Positions 16,829-25,178 of a stretch of 64,000 nucleotides of DNA are shown piece by piece. The stretch comes from Rhodocyclaceae bacterium (GTDB lineage Bacteria > Pseudomonadota > Gammaproteobacteria > Burkholderiales > Rhodocyclaceae). Location of the stretch: NCBI GenBank assembly GCA_006218025.1, contig VBWA01000003.1, forward strand, positions 39,722 to 103,721. Reading direction: 5' to 3'. The translations under genes were made by a program, and so were the position numbers. Every line of letters starts with the position of its first letter. The stretch's first letter is position 1. The notes under the pieces were generated by a model. That model was not told where the DNA came from and did no database searches. It saw only the letters and a list, made by a program, of their open reading frames with translations.

Positions 16829-17239
16829 ATGTCCGGATCTGATTCCAAACCGCGTGACCCGCATCATGCCGTTCTGATTTCACTGAGATCGACGTTTCCA
16901 GTATTTCAGGAGTGCCGTCCCCTTGCGATTGGTATTCACAAGGGCGTATTGGAACGGATTCCCGACATCAATCCGCAGCAACTTCGTTTGGCGATGCGGA
17001 TGCATACCGCATCGGCGCGCTACTTGAAGGCGCTCACGAATGGCGAAACGCGGTTCGATCTCGATGGCAATGCCGTAGGCGCAGTCACCCCGGAGCAGAA
17101 GCAACAAGCGCTGGATACCCTGCGTGAGCGCTTCAGGAAGGGTGCCGAGCAACACAAGGCACGGCTGTTGGCTCAGCAGCAAGAACAGCACCGACAGGAA
17201 AATCTCATCAAACTCGCGAAAAAGTTCAATGTGCGATAA
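16829..17239 (+). CDS. ProQ/FinO-family RNA chaperone
   Basis: A 136-residue protein with a compact ProQ/FinO domain at about residues 15-85: 'FPVFQECRPLAIGIHKGVLE', then 'LRLAMRMHTASARYLKAL' and 'GETRFDLDGNAVGAVTPEQ'. A basic, Gln-rich helical tail follows. ProQ/FinO proteins bind structured RNA; FinO represses F transfer by stabilising the FinP antisense RNA. The gene is transcribed away from the tra operon and shares its promoter region, so an RNA-based brake on transfer is a reasonable guess. I did not identify an antisense RNA. Family call is strong, role inferred. Confidence 0.88.
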   Translation: MSGSDSKPRDPHHAVLISLRSTFPVFQECRPLAIGIHKGVLERIPDINPQQLRLAMRMHTASARYLKALTNGETRFDLDGNAVGAVTPEQKQQALDTLRERFRKGAEQHKARLLAQQQEQHRQENLIKLAKKFNVR

Positions 17240-17608
17240 GTCTTGGCGTGTGGAATGCCCAATGACTCAGAGACTATTGGGGGCCTTTCCGATGCCTGTT
17301 GAACGCGATAGCAGCCAATCGGCAGGCGTTACCTGCGATCCACACGATGAATGGATCCACCATGCACGCGAGAACATCGTGCGCGGTGGCGGAGAGGCTA
17401 TTGCGCAACAGCACCCATTTCAGTGATCGCCACGACGGACCGTTGATCGGCCATTGCAGGTGGCCACGGAAATCTAATAACGTTTGTCATTGGCCATTAT
17501 TGAGCCATATCGCCCAGAAGCCACTTCCAGCCCACTGCAGGCACTCTGAGCCGCTGTCCCATTCTCGTTCAAAGGGATTGCATCGTTGCGGTGTGGGAAT
17601 GTCCTTAC
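17240..17608. other. No convincing gene
   Basis: This 369-base gap lies between the ProQ/FinO gene and the convergent HEPN-like gene. Short open frames here lack ribosome binding sites and recognisable domains. A weak dyad (CCCAAT at 17258 and ATTGGGG at 17276, 12 bases apart) recalls the XRE palindrome at 21942-21956; it may be chance. Confidence 0.45.
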
Positions 17609-18457
17609 CTAGAATGGTTGTCCTGCAGCAAATCTCGCGCGCTGATACATGAATTGATCATACAACTGCCTGATCTCTGCCGTCGCCCCGATAGAACTGA
17701 CCGTGTCTGCAAAGAGCGCGTAGTAAGCCAAAAACAATCGCTTGTCGCTCCTATATTTTCCAGTCCAGCAACTCGGTGGAAGACGAGAAAGGACCTCATT
17801 AAAAAGGAAATTATTAATAGTTTTGACTAATCCCGTAGAAATCCCTATCGCATTTTGTAGAGCGCTGTAGTTGAGTTGCAGCGGTTTCTCCAGCAACTCC
17901 TTATGGTCAGACAATCCGAGAAATATTGCATTTGAAACCCCTAGTTTTCCAAAGCGATGCACGGCGCAGTGCCTGAGTTGACATACCCGAGCATAATCTT
18001 CGATGGCAAGATCCAGTTCGGACGGCACCTTTCCTCTTATCGCTAACAACTCTCTCAATGTCTCCTCAATACTGGAACGCGTGATGAACGAAATCCGCTC
18101 GAGGATGGCTTCTGGCAACATTTCCTTCGAAAGATGAATCGCTGCACCGAAAGACACATCTCGTCTCTGCACGCTTTCCTGACAGATAAAATCGATCGCA
18201 ATGAGTCGCCGGAATAGCGTCCTCAGATAACTTTCCACCGCCGCAATGACCCCAAGTAAGACCAATTGTCCCTGAAGCGGGTCAAAAGTATTCGGATGCG
18301 GTGACAGCCTGTTGATGGATTGCAGTCGCGTCAGAAATTCGTCAATAGCTGATTCAGTGGATTCCCGGTACGCGGCATTGAACAAAAGATGCGTATGCAA
18401 AATCGGACTCACTGGTGCGACACAAACCGTCAACTTGCAGCGAAAAATGGCAGCCAT
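17609..18457 (-). CDS. HEPN-like protein, candidate RNase effector
   Basis: A 282-residue mostly helical protein. At residues 162-167, 'LRHCAVHRFGK' carries R-x4-H (Arg162, His167) in a context typical of HEPN-fold proteins, many of which are metal-independent RNases in toxin-antitoxin and abortive-infection systems. The rest matches no family I know. It is the last of three genes in an operon (methyltransferase, AAA ATPase, this gene), five bases downstream of the ATPase stop. The arrangement suggests an effector triggered or restrained by the ATPase. Base composition is visibly lower in GC than the tra genes. The HEPN call rests on one motif and helical character; a non-catalytic HEPN scaffold is possible. 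Confidence 0.6.
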   Translation of the reverse strand: MAAIFRCKLTVCVAPVSPILHTHLLFNAAYRESTESAIDEFLTRLQSINRLSPHPNTFDPLQGQLVLLGVIAAVESYLRTLFRRLIAIDFICQESVQRRDVSFGAAIHLSKEMLPEAILERISFITRSSIEETLRELLAIRGKVPSELDLAIEDYARVCQLRHCAVHRFGKLGVSNAIFLGLSDHKELLEKPLQLNYSALQNAIGISTGLVKTINNFLFNEVLSRLPPSCWTGKYRSDKRLFLAYYALFADTVSSIGATAEIRQLYDQFMYQRARFAAGQPF

Positions 18458-18462
18458 GATTC

Positions 18463-20148
18463 TTAAGACAGAAACTCGTTGACGGTGAGTGTCACCTTCT
18501 TGATGATCCCCTCGGCTCTCACCGGGCCGACGTAGTTCGCTTGCTGAAGATCCCCAGAAGCATTCTGAGAAGCGAACACGTGCCCAATGGTCCGAAGCTT
18601 CGTATCCGTGTGAATCCTGGTAATCAAAGCCTTACTAATATCTGGGATATCTTCTAACGGAAGCTTCATACACTCTTCAAACAACGAGGATGCGACAAGT
18701 TCCTCTCCGCATTGATGACAAAATTTCTGTGAATCATTGAGCCTTTGAGTTCCACAATTCTGGCATGGAGGAAGGTCAAGCCTCAGGCTCTGGATTTCCG
18801 CTGGAGTTAGCAACGTCGCCAAATCACGTCTAATCGGGTGTTTTGACGGTGGGCGCTGCATCAGTAGCGCCAAACTCCTCAGTGATGTTCCTTTTCCCTC
18901 TCTGAACGCACCTTGTTGATACAGAAAAGCGAGATGCGGAATGAATCGGTCATACTTGCGATTCGCGCCATGCGACACAGCTTGAAGGGGGAAAAGCAAG
19001 CCGACCTCGACAAGAAACCTCAGCATCCTGTCGGCCAATGGCGAGCGGTCGAGCTCCTGCCGCACGCCCAAGGTAATATTCCGCGTCCTAACGTCGGTGC
19101 TCTGTGCCTCCGCAATATCGGTTACAGCTCTATCGAAAAGCTTCCTGCCGGTCACCACGAGCGAGGAAAATTGCTTGAGTTTCAGTCCCAAGGAATCGTA
19201 CTCAGCACCAATCAACGCGGCCTGACGCTCAATGATCTTATTAATCTTTTGTTGAGACGTTCCGGGTTTTGAATCGAAATACTCCCTCAAGAGTCGAAGA
19301 AAAACCCGAGGAATCCCGAAGGATACATACTTGAAAAGATCCAAGATGTCGGGATTGATCGTTGTCACCTCTTCGGGGGTCAGTCGGCGATTGGCGATAT
19401 CGCCCATGATTTGGAGGTACTCGGCGTCCTCGATCGCGAGCCACAATGGCACCTCTTCCACCTCATGAGAGGCATGAAATGTCGGACCATACTGCGTTGA
19501 TCCCGGATACACCGATGCTTTTGGGGCAACATTGTCAGCCTTCAAGAGTCGGAATATTTCGAAAAAAGCGACGAGGTACTGATCGGCCAGACTGAGCGCC
19601 GCATCGTCGAGCAGAAGTACGGCCCGTCCTCGGGAGAAAGTCTGAGTGAGTATTCGCACGGCCCTCAGAACGTGATCAACCGTCAGATTCTGGCCGAACT
19701 CCTCGTACACTTCTGTTCCGCTTCCGCGCTCAAGGAGCGATACGAGTTCCCGTAGTTTTGCTTCGTCATACAGGGGGTCATGCTTCGACAGACATGTTGA
19801 GTCAGCATTCAGGTCAGTCACGCATTCGAATGCGCTCAAGAGCAGCCTAGCGATCACCCACGAGTGAAATCGCTTTAGTGCGTCAGGGGATTTCTTGAGC
19901 AGAGGCTCAAGATTGAGATACCGGCTAAAGCTGGCATAGAGCGCAAGCGGGGCAGAAGGAGTTTTCAGGGCACGAAGGTAGGTATATCGCATGACGTGCG
20001 TTTTGCCCGTCCCGCGGGGTCCCACAAGCAGCTTCGCCCCTGGGGCCAGCAGCTTCTGTCTGGCCCTCTTGAAGATCTGCCCGTCCGCCAAGGAAGCATC
20101 AATTGCCTCAAGTGAAAGTTGATCCGCGCGTTCCTCAAATTCAGGCAT
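18463..20148 (-). CDS. ORC/CDC6-like AAA ATPase with zinc ribbon
   Basis: A 561-residue P-loop ATPase. Walker A 'VGPRGTGKTHVMRYTYL' is at about residues 41-57 (Lys49) and Walker B 'GRAVLLLDDAALSL' at about 170-183. About residues 205-370 continue the AAA module ('GIPRVFLRLLREYFD' resembles a sensor 2/lid segment). A four-cysteine zinc ribbon, C-x2-C...C-x2-C, in 'CQNCGTQRLNDSQKFCHQCG' is near residues 457-476. The layout resembles proteins annotated as ORC-CDC6 family AAA ATPases and STAND-like sensors. It is the middle gene between a DNA methyltransferase and a HEPN-like protein, so it may sense DNA modification state or phage DNA and gate the effector. ATPase is certain; the sensor role is inference. 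Confidence 0.78.
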   Translation of the reverse strand: MPEFEERADQLSLEAIDASLADGQIFKRARQKLLAPGAKLLVGPRGTGKTHVMRYTYLRALKTPSAPLALYASFSRYLNLEPLLKKSPDALKRFHSWVIARLLLSAFECVTDLNADSTCLSKHDPLYDEAKLRELVSLLERGSGTEVYEEFGQNLTVDHVLRAVRILTQTFSRGRAVLLLDDAALSLADQYLVAFFEIFRLLKADNVAPKASVYPGSTQYGPTFHASHEVEEVPLWLAIEDAEYLQIMGDIANRRLTPEEVTTINPDILDLFKYVSFGIPRVFLRLLREYFDSKPGTSQQKINKIIERQAALIGAEYDSLGLKLKQFSSLVVTGRKLFDRAVTDIAEAQSTDVRTRNITLGVRQELDRSPLADRMLRFLVEVGLLFPLQAVSHGANRKYDRFIPHLAFLYQQGAFREGKGTSLRSLALLMQRPPSKHPIRRDLATLLTPAEIQSLRLDLPPCQNCGTQRLNDSQKFCHQCGEELVASSLFEECMKLPLEDIPDISKALITRIHTDTKLRTIGHVFASQNASGDLQQANYVGPVRAEGIIKKVTLTVNEFLS

Positions 20149-20182
20149 ATGCCAGAGTCCTCGAAATGACCTCAGTAAGATG

Positions 20183-21436
20183 TCAAAGACAAAGCGGGAA
20201 AGTCAGCAGGTCAGCCTTGGTGAGTTGTTTCGCACCGACACCATATGCTCTTGAGGCCAACCAAGCCTGCCCATCGGCACAGCTCAACTGAGCCAGGACG
20301 CGGTCGCGATAATGTTCTGGCACCTGAATCCTGTATACGCAATCGGTGAGAAAAGGAGACCCCTTAAGGACGCCCAGAACCTTTCGTTCAAGGTTTCGGC
20401 CAACCCGAGCCACCAAAATGTCCCCTGGCTGAGCTCGAATGACTCCATCCAACTCTCCAGAGACTTGACTGAAACGGCCTAGATCACACCATTCGCCGGA
20501 AAGCGATAGGCTCATGTCCGAAGTGTGGAATATGGGGACGTCTCCCGCCCGAGCTTCCGAACTAGAAACGGAGCCCCGCTTCAACTCACTGACGATAGAT
20601 CCAAGGACTGCCGGTTCTCTGCCTAACCGAGATCCTTTCAGTCGTTGCGCATGGTAATCGAAGTCCAGCCGGGTTACTGCCTCATCAATATCAACGAGCA
20701 ATTCTGGCTCTAGTTCACGTCCGTCGCGAAGCTTCGACAGCTTAATCGTTGTCTCCGTCGAACTACCCTTGCTAATGATGACGATGGACGCCAAGGCATC
20801 AGTCCCCGAAAACGATCCGCGTGGTAGTCGAATCGCCTTGTGGACCTTGTAACGCTGCAGTAATTCTTTACGGAATCGCCGGTACCTCGTGGCTGATATG
20901 AGGCTATCCGGCAAAATGATACCCAGCGTTGCCTGATTGCTAAGTAGGCGCAGGTTTTGGGCCAAGAACAACAGGGCAGCATCTACGTCGCCCACGACAG
21001 GGATACACCCACTGAACCCAGTCTCCTCCAAAATTTGAGCGAATCCTTTTCGCCATTTCGGAACAATGAAGGGTGGATTGCAGACCGCAGTGTCGATTTG
21101 ATCAACCTTAGCGAAGATCAAGTCCGGCAACCGGTCAGAGAGCGCATCCGCCTGAATGTGTCTGTGCTTGAAACTACCTTCACCACCGAAACACTTTATC
21201 AAGCGTGCCGATACTGCTCGATCGATGTCGACCGTGAGAACTTCAATACCCGACCACCGGTTGATAGCCGCACTCGACAGAGACCCGCCACCGGCACCAA
21301 GGTCAAGCAAGCGGCTCGGCGTATGGTTCGCCATTTGGTCGATCAGCAAGTGCCCAATATCTGCTTTCGTATAGTAGCGCCCCAGTCTATCTGGACCTAT
21401 TTGCCTACCGGGATCTGACATTCTGACCTGTACCAT
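20183..21436 (-). CDS. N6-adenine-type DNA methyltransferase (gamma class)
   Basis: A 417-residue enzyme with the class I methyltransferase fold. SAM-binding motif I 'LLDLGAGGGSLSSAA' is at about residues 43-57 and catalytic motif IV 'CNPPFI' (N-P-P-F) at about 119-124. A C-terminal half with 'HTSDMSLSLSGEW' and 'QPGDILVARVGRNLERKVLG' looks like a type I HsdS/Eco57I-like target-recognition domain fused to the enzyme. It likely marks self DNA at a specific site. No separate restriction nuclease is adjacent; instead an AAA ATPase and a HEPN-like gene follow. Start may be ATG 21436 or the in-frame ATG 21421; neither has a strong ribosome-binding site. Methyltransferase call is secure; sequence specificity is unknown. 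Confidence 0.88.
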   Translation of the reverse strand: MVQVRMSDPGRQIGPDRLGRYYTKADIGHLLIDQMANHTPSRLLDLGAGGGSLSSAAINRWSGIEVLTVDIDRAVSARLIKCFGGEGSFKHRHIQADALSDRLPDLIFAKVDQIDTAVCNPPFIVPKWRKGFAQILEETGFSGCIPVVGDVDAALLFLAQNLRLLSNQATLGIILPDSLISATRYRRFRKELLQRYKVHKAIRLPRGSFSGTDALASIVIISKGSSTETTIKLSKLRDGRELEPELLVDIDEAVTRLDFDYHAQRLKGSRLGREPAVLGSIVSELKRGSVSSSEARAGDVPIFHTSDMSLSLSGEWCDLGRFSQVSGELDGVIRAQPGDILVARVGRNLERKVLGVLKGSPFLTDCVYRIQVPEHYRDRVLAQLSCADGQAWLASRAYGVGAKQLTKADLLTFPLCL

Positions 21437-21530
21437 TTCGTATATTTCGGACTCTCACCAAGATATGGCAGTTTACATGCCTCCACAACAAGCACCAAGC
21501 CTGGTGCCAGAATCTGTGTCGTCCAATTTC

Positions 21531-21659
21531 TCATGGAGGAAAACCTTCACGGGCGAACCAGTGCAGGTAGTTACCCGGCAAATCAGCGATCAGACGTCCC
21601 TTGTGCTTGCCGAAGGGCATGACGCGTGTGACCAGTAATTCAAGACCTTCATGGCGCAT
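21531..21659 (-). pseudogene. Truncated DUF3820-like fragment
   Basis: A 42-codon frame reading 'VTRVMPFGKHKGRLIADLPG', then Y-L-x-W-F-A-R-E-G-F-P, and stopping. This matches the front of DUF3820 proteins (M-P-F-G-K-x-K-G-x-x-L-x-D-L-P-x-x-Y-L-x-W), which normally continue another 20-40 residues, so the 3' end is lost. The frame opens directly after the XRE gene stop at 21682, suggesting the two were once neighbours in an operon that was broken when the methyltransferase operon arrived. It could still be a short functional peptide. Confidence 0.65.
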
Positions 21660-21681
21660 GCGGATCAGTGGTTCTGGATCC

Positions 21682-21900
21682 TTACTTCACCGCCTCCGCC
21701 AGATCCTTGCCTGTCACCTTTCCTGAGCGATGAAGCCACAACAAGATAGCAAGTGGCTTCGGAATATTGCGGCCGGATTCGTAGCGGGAGCCGCCCGACT
21801 GGGTGACGCCGTACCGTTTCCAGAAATCCTTCTGATTGAGGTTCTCTTTCTTGCGAGTAGTCGAGATGTCGGAAAAATCGAGCTTTTTCTTGCGGGCCAT
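21682..21900 (-). CDS. Small XRE-type HTH regulator (second paralogue)
   Basis: A 72-residue protein with a single Cro/C1 HTH: 'LNQKDFWKRYGVTQSGGSRY' followed by 'ESGRNIPKPL'. It shares an uninterrupted 19-residue stretch with the XRE protein at 1088-1315. A GAAGGAG ribosome-binding site precedes the ATG. A near-perfect 15-base palindrome (21942-21956) lies about 42 bases upstream and is the likely self-operator. The neighbouring downstream gene is a DUF3820 remnant. Confidence 0.8.
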   Translation of the reverse strand: MARKKKLDFSDISTTRKKENLNQKDFWKRYGVTQSGGSRYESGRNIPKPLAILLWLHRSGKVTGKDLAEAVK

Positions 21901-21941
21901 GATGAACTCCTTCGATGGTGTTGGTGAAGACGCTATGCTAA

Positions 21942-21956
21942 CCCAATACTATTGGG
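21942..21956. promoter_or_regulatory. 15-base palindrome upstream of the XRE gene
   Basis: CCCAATA-C-TATTGGG: seven-base arms around a single centre base. It lies 42-56 bases upstream of the XRE start at 21900, a usual place for an autoregulatory operator. A weaker relative lies upstream of the paralogous XRE gene (1334-1349). Confidence 0.6.
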
Positions 21957-22173
21957 GACGGAATTGTTGACGCTTGTCGATCACGAAATCGGAATACTCT
22001 ACCCATTGGCAGATGCCAGCCAACAGCAGCGTTCATGGCAGAGCATTGTCTTCCTGAGCAACGCGCAGCCGCAGGCCGTGATTCGAAGCCACAACACCAA
22101 TACAGGCAAGATCACATTTCATTCAATCCTGCTTTACCGACCGCGCCTGCCCTCGGCCCAGTCGTGAAATCGT

Positions 22174-22770
22174 TCAGAGCCTCTTCTGCAGGTTGCTCGC
22201 CCACAGCCAGAGCGAGAACGCCATGAAGCCAATCACCGCCGGTGCGACAAAGATCGGCGCCGGAACCGGAAGACACAGCCAGACGACCATCGCCACGGTG
22301 ATCAGGCGAAAGAAGTGGATGCCGATCTTGTGCCGAATCGGGCTTTGGGAGACGAACGAGTGCTTGCGAATCTCCCGAATCAAAAATCCGTCGGCCGCTG
22401 CCGCCAGGATCAGCGGAATCCCGATCAGGCCCCACATCAAAAGCGCATAGGCCCGATACACAATCAGACTGGCCCATAACAAGGTGACATAGATCCTGCC
22501 CGTCAACCAATTATCGATCTGATTGATTCCGAGACCGCTGGTTGCCCGTTCCCCTTGCCTGGCGACTTGATTGAGCACGTCCCCTGCTTGGGCTCCAATC
22601 CAGCGATGGGTGCTGTCCCCAGCCCACAGCGCCATTTTCTCCTGCTCAGTCCGCCAGGACGATTCAAGCACCCTGGCCGGAATCAACGCCCAGCAGACGA
22701 GAACGCCCACCATCAGGATGATGGTCACAAAGGCGCCCCACTCTCCCTGTTTTCTGACTGGTTGCGCCAC
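22174..22770 (-). CDS. DUF4400-type conjugative-element membrane protein
   Basis: A 198-residue inner-membrane protein with about four hydrophobic helices (near residues 12-32, 92-128, 147-167 and 170-190) and a soluble stretch between the first two. This matches the DUF4400 membrane proteins encoded just downstream of traD in SXT/R391 and related elements. The GTG start lies three bases after the traD stop, so the two are coupled. It probably assists the coupling protein at the membrane; the exact role is unknown even in SXT. Confidence 0.75.
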   Translation of the reverse strand: MAQPVRKQGEWGAFVTIILMVGVLVCWALIPARVLESSWRTEQEKMALWAGDSTHRWIGAQAGDVLNQVARQGERATSGLGINQIDNWLTGRIYVTLLWASLIVYRAYALLMWGLIGIPLILAAAADGFLIREIRKHSFVSQSPIRHKIGIHFFRLITVAMVVWLCLPVPAPIFVAPAVIGFMAFSLWLWASNLQKRL

Positions 22771-22773
22771 GCA

Positions 22774-24576
22774 TCACCTCAAGATCGGGATACGTCCCTT
22801 GATCGTCCGCCCCCCGGACATACGAGCAAAGAAGTGAAGGGGAGGCAACTCACTGAGGATGGCCGGCGGGATGAGATCGGCTTCTTCTTCAGTCGCCTGC
22901 TCCTGATAGGACGCGGTGTATTCATCATGGATTCTGGAATCGACGTTATGGCCATAGCGAATCATCATCACCCTGGCTTTGATCTTTGGTATCCCATCGG
23001 CGATGTACTTCTGTGTTTCGGCATCAAGGACGCGCAGGGCAATCTTGTTGTTGGTGTTGGCAAGCACCTGCCGGGCCTTGTTCTCGTCGCCCAGGCGGCT
23101 GGCAAAGTCGGCAAACGTCTGGGTGGCGATCGTGACTCGAAACAAGGCACCGCCCCCCTTGTTCATCAACTGGATCGTCGGCTGATTGATGACCTCGGCC
23201 GCCTCGTCAATAAACAGGTTCACCGGCTTGAGGGTGTTGATTCCGTAGTTGTAGCGATCACCCGCCACGGCGGCAAGATCCGCCAGGAGAACGGAGCCAA
23301 TGGCGCTACCGACAGTCGCATCGGCCAGTGAATCCAGGCCGACGTAGAGCACCTTTTCAGTCCGGATGGCACGCGCCATGTCCGTAACGTGCCGTTCGTG
23401 CCCTGAATCAAGATTGGGTGACAGAAGCTCCGTGAGCGGGTCGCTGGTCAGCATGGAGAGGATCGGGATCAGCGAGGCCACCATCTTCTGAAAGTGCTCG
23501 CGGTTGTGCTCGTAGGTCGAGATCAAGCCATCCAGATCGACTGACTGAGCGTCATGGATGACGATTTGCTTGTAGAAGCTGATGTAGGCGAGTAGCTGGT
23601 TCCCTCTGTATTGCTTGATGAAACTGCTGATCCGGGACTCCCAGTCCGGTACGTGATGCTTGAAGTGGAGACGCAGCGCCTTGAGTAGAAGGTCGTCCGG
23701 CCCACCTTCGATATACCGTCGCAACTGGACGAGGTTCGGCCGGATCCCGGTGGCGATCAGCCCATTCACGATATCGTTGAGAACCTTCCAGCCGAATGCC
23801 GTAAAGGGATCTGCCCCGGTTTCGGAGGGAATCAGGGCGGCGATACGGCTGGCCAGCTCGGTCTTCCGGTTCCAGTTGCGAAGAGGGTCGATGCAGACAG
23901 ACTTCTCTGGATGAGCCGGATGGAAATAAATGAAACGATCCGCCTGACCAAGGGCCTCACAGACCCTGCGGGCGTTCTCGGCAAGGCCGTGGTCGCCTTT
24001 GGGGTCAATGATGATGACCGGCTCACCGCGCGCAATGGCTTGAGCGATCAGCAGATCGAGCAGGCGGGTTTTGCCGACACGGGTGGTGCCAACGATCAAG
24101 GTATGCCCGACCAGGCTATCCAGATCGACATGGATATCCCCTTCCCTGGCCAGACCATGAAGCCAGTACGCGCCATCCTTGTGAAGCAGTTCCTTCCCCA
24201 TCTGTGCCGCGATGCCGCGACCAATCAGGGAATGCATGCGACTCGCTTCAATGTCCGTCCAGTGAAACCCGCGTCCCAGCCAGATCGACTCCCGTCGGGC
24301 AGCGATGTTCGCAAGGCCGATCACTTCAGGTATCCCGATGAACTGCTTGTCGGTGAGGCGGATTCGCGCGCCGTCCTGACTTCGCCGCCACGCCTGAAGC
24401 GCTCGCAGCCCACCGATTCCGACGCAGAACAGTGCTGCGGCGATTCCCATGCGAGAGGGCACTGGCAGAGTTTTCGTCACCACGAGCATCAGACTGGCCG
24501 CTCCAAGCCAGACGCCCGTCATGCGCCATTCGTAGATCGGCCGCCAGGGATAGTCAAAATCGTAGGTGTTGCGCAT
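22774..24576 (-). CDS. traD: Type IV coupling protein TraD (SXT type)
   Basis: A 600-residue hexameric-type DNA-pumping ATPase that brings the relaxase-DNA complex to the channel. The N-terminus has two membrane helices (about residues 18-55). Walker A 'TLIVGTTRVGKTRLLDLLIA' lies near residues 153-172 and 'EPVIIIDPKGDHGLAE' near 182-197 is the conserved strand after it. The Walker B segment is 'PVNLFIDEAAEVINQ', followed by 'RVTIATQTFADFASRLG'. The neighbour order traD-DUF4400 is that of SXT/R391; the traI relaxase gene that normally precedes traD there is not present here. Complete by length. Confidence 0.93.
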   Translation of the reverse strand: MRNTYDFDYPWRPIYEWRMTGVWLGAASLMLVVTKTLPVPSRMGIAAALFCVGIGGLRALQAWRRSQDGARIRLTDKQFIGIPEVIGLANIAARRESIWLGRGFHWTDIEASRMHSLIGRGIAAQMGKELLHKDGAYWLHGLAREGDIHVDLDSLVGHTLIVGTTRVGKTRLLDLLIAQAIARGEPVIIIDPKGDHGLAENARRVCEALGQADRFIYFHPAHPEKSVCIDPLRNWNRKTELASRIAALIPSETGADPFTAFGWKVLNDIVNGLIATGIRPNLVQLRRYIEGGPDDLLLKALRLHFKHHVPDWESRISSFIKQYRGNQLLAYISFYKQIVIHDAQSVDLDGLISTYEHNREHFQKMVASLIPILSMLTSDPLTELLSPNLDSGHERHVTDMARAIRTEKVLYVGLDSLADATVGSAIGSVLLADLAAVAGDRYNYGINTLKPVNLFIDEAAEVINQPTIQLMNKGGGALFRVTIATQTFADFASRLGDENKARQVLANTNNKIALRVLDAETQKYIADGIPKIKARVMMIRYGHNVDSRIHDEYTASYQEQATEEEADLIPPAILSELPPLHFFARMSGGRTIKGRIPILR

Positions 24577-24624
24577 GAACTGGCTGAATGAATCGTCTAT
24601 TTCGTGGAGCGTCTTCAGGCCCGA

Positions 24625-25029
24625 TTACTGCCCTGCCAGCGCATCGATGACCGCCGCAGCCTTTTCTGCCATGGCCTCCACAGGGACGCGATAGGCATCC
24701 AGGTCCTCATCTCGATGTTCGGCCAATGCCTTTGCGATGCCACGCTTGATGGCCTCGTAACGCAGATGCGGTTGCGAGATGATCATCCTGGCGATCTCCG
24801 GCAGGCCGTAGCGCTTGACGAACTGGTGCCAGGAGGTGGCATATTTGGCCGGATGCCGTGTCGCAGCAAGCCGGGTCAAACCGTTGGCAAGTTCGATCAC
24901 GATGACATAACCGCCCTCGGTCAGGGTGGTGGCCGCCACAGTCAGATCGGCCTGGTCGGGGCTACCGTCATAGATCCAGAGTGGCTTGAGACCTCTTTTT
25001 TTCTTCATGCTTTTACGGGTGTGACTCAT
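24625..25029 (-). CDS. Conserved-looking hypothetical protein behind traD
   Basis: A 134-residue protein with a very basic start ('RKSMKKKRGLKPLW'), then 'DLTVAATTLTEGGYVIVIEL' and a helical C-terminus. I do not recognise the family. It lies 48 bases upstream of traD on the same strand and carries a copy of the element-wide operator about 48 bases before its start, so it is probably regulated together with trfA and the partition operon. The start could be ATG 25029 or ATG 25008; neither has a clear ribosome-binding site. A small DNA-processing or mating accessory protein is possible. Confidence 0.6.
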   Translation of the reverse strand: MSHTRKSMKKKRGLKPLWIYDGSPDQADLTVAATTLTEGGYVIVIELANGLTRLAATRHPAKYATSWHQFVKRYGLPEIARMIISQPHLRYEAIKRGIAKALAEHRDEDLDAYRVPVEAMAEKAAAVIDALAGQ

Positions 25030-25076
25030 CGGTTTCGGGATACACCGAAATTAGCATTCGAGATCGGCGGAACGTG

Positions 25077-25090
25077 GGTGAAAAGCGCAC
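25077..25090. promoter_or_regulatory. Element-wide operator, copy 1 (half-site)
   Basis: GGTGAAAAGCGCAC, identical to the left arm of the perfect inverted repeat at 56355-56387. The sequence to its right (GTGTTCCATTTCA) matches the expected opposite arm only in part. It lies 48 bases upstream of the gene ending at 24625. Confidence 0.6.
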
Positions 25091-25178
25091 GAAAGTGTTC
25101 CATTTCAAAATCGTCAAGAGGCCCTGCCTCGGTGGAACCGCAAATTTGAGCATCCGTCATGAAATAATTCCGTCCATC

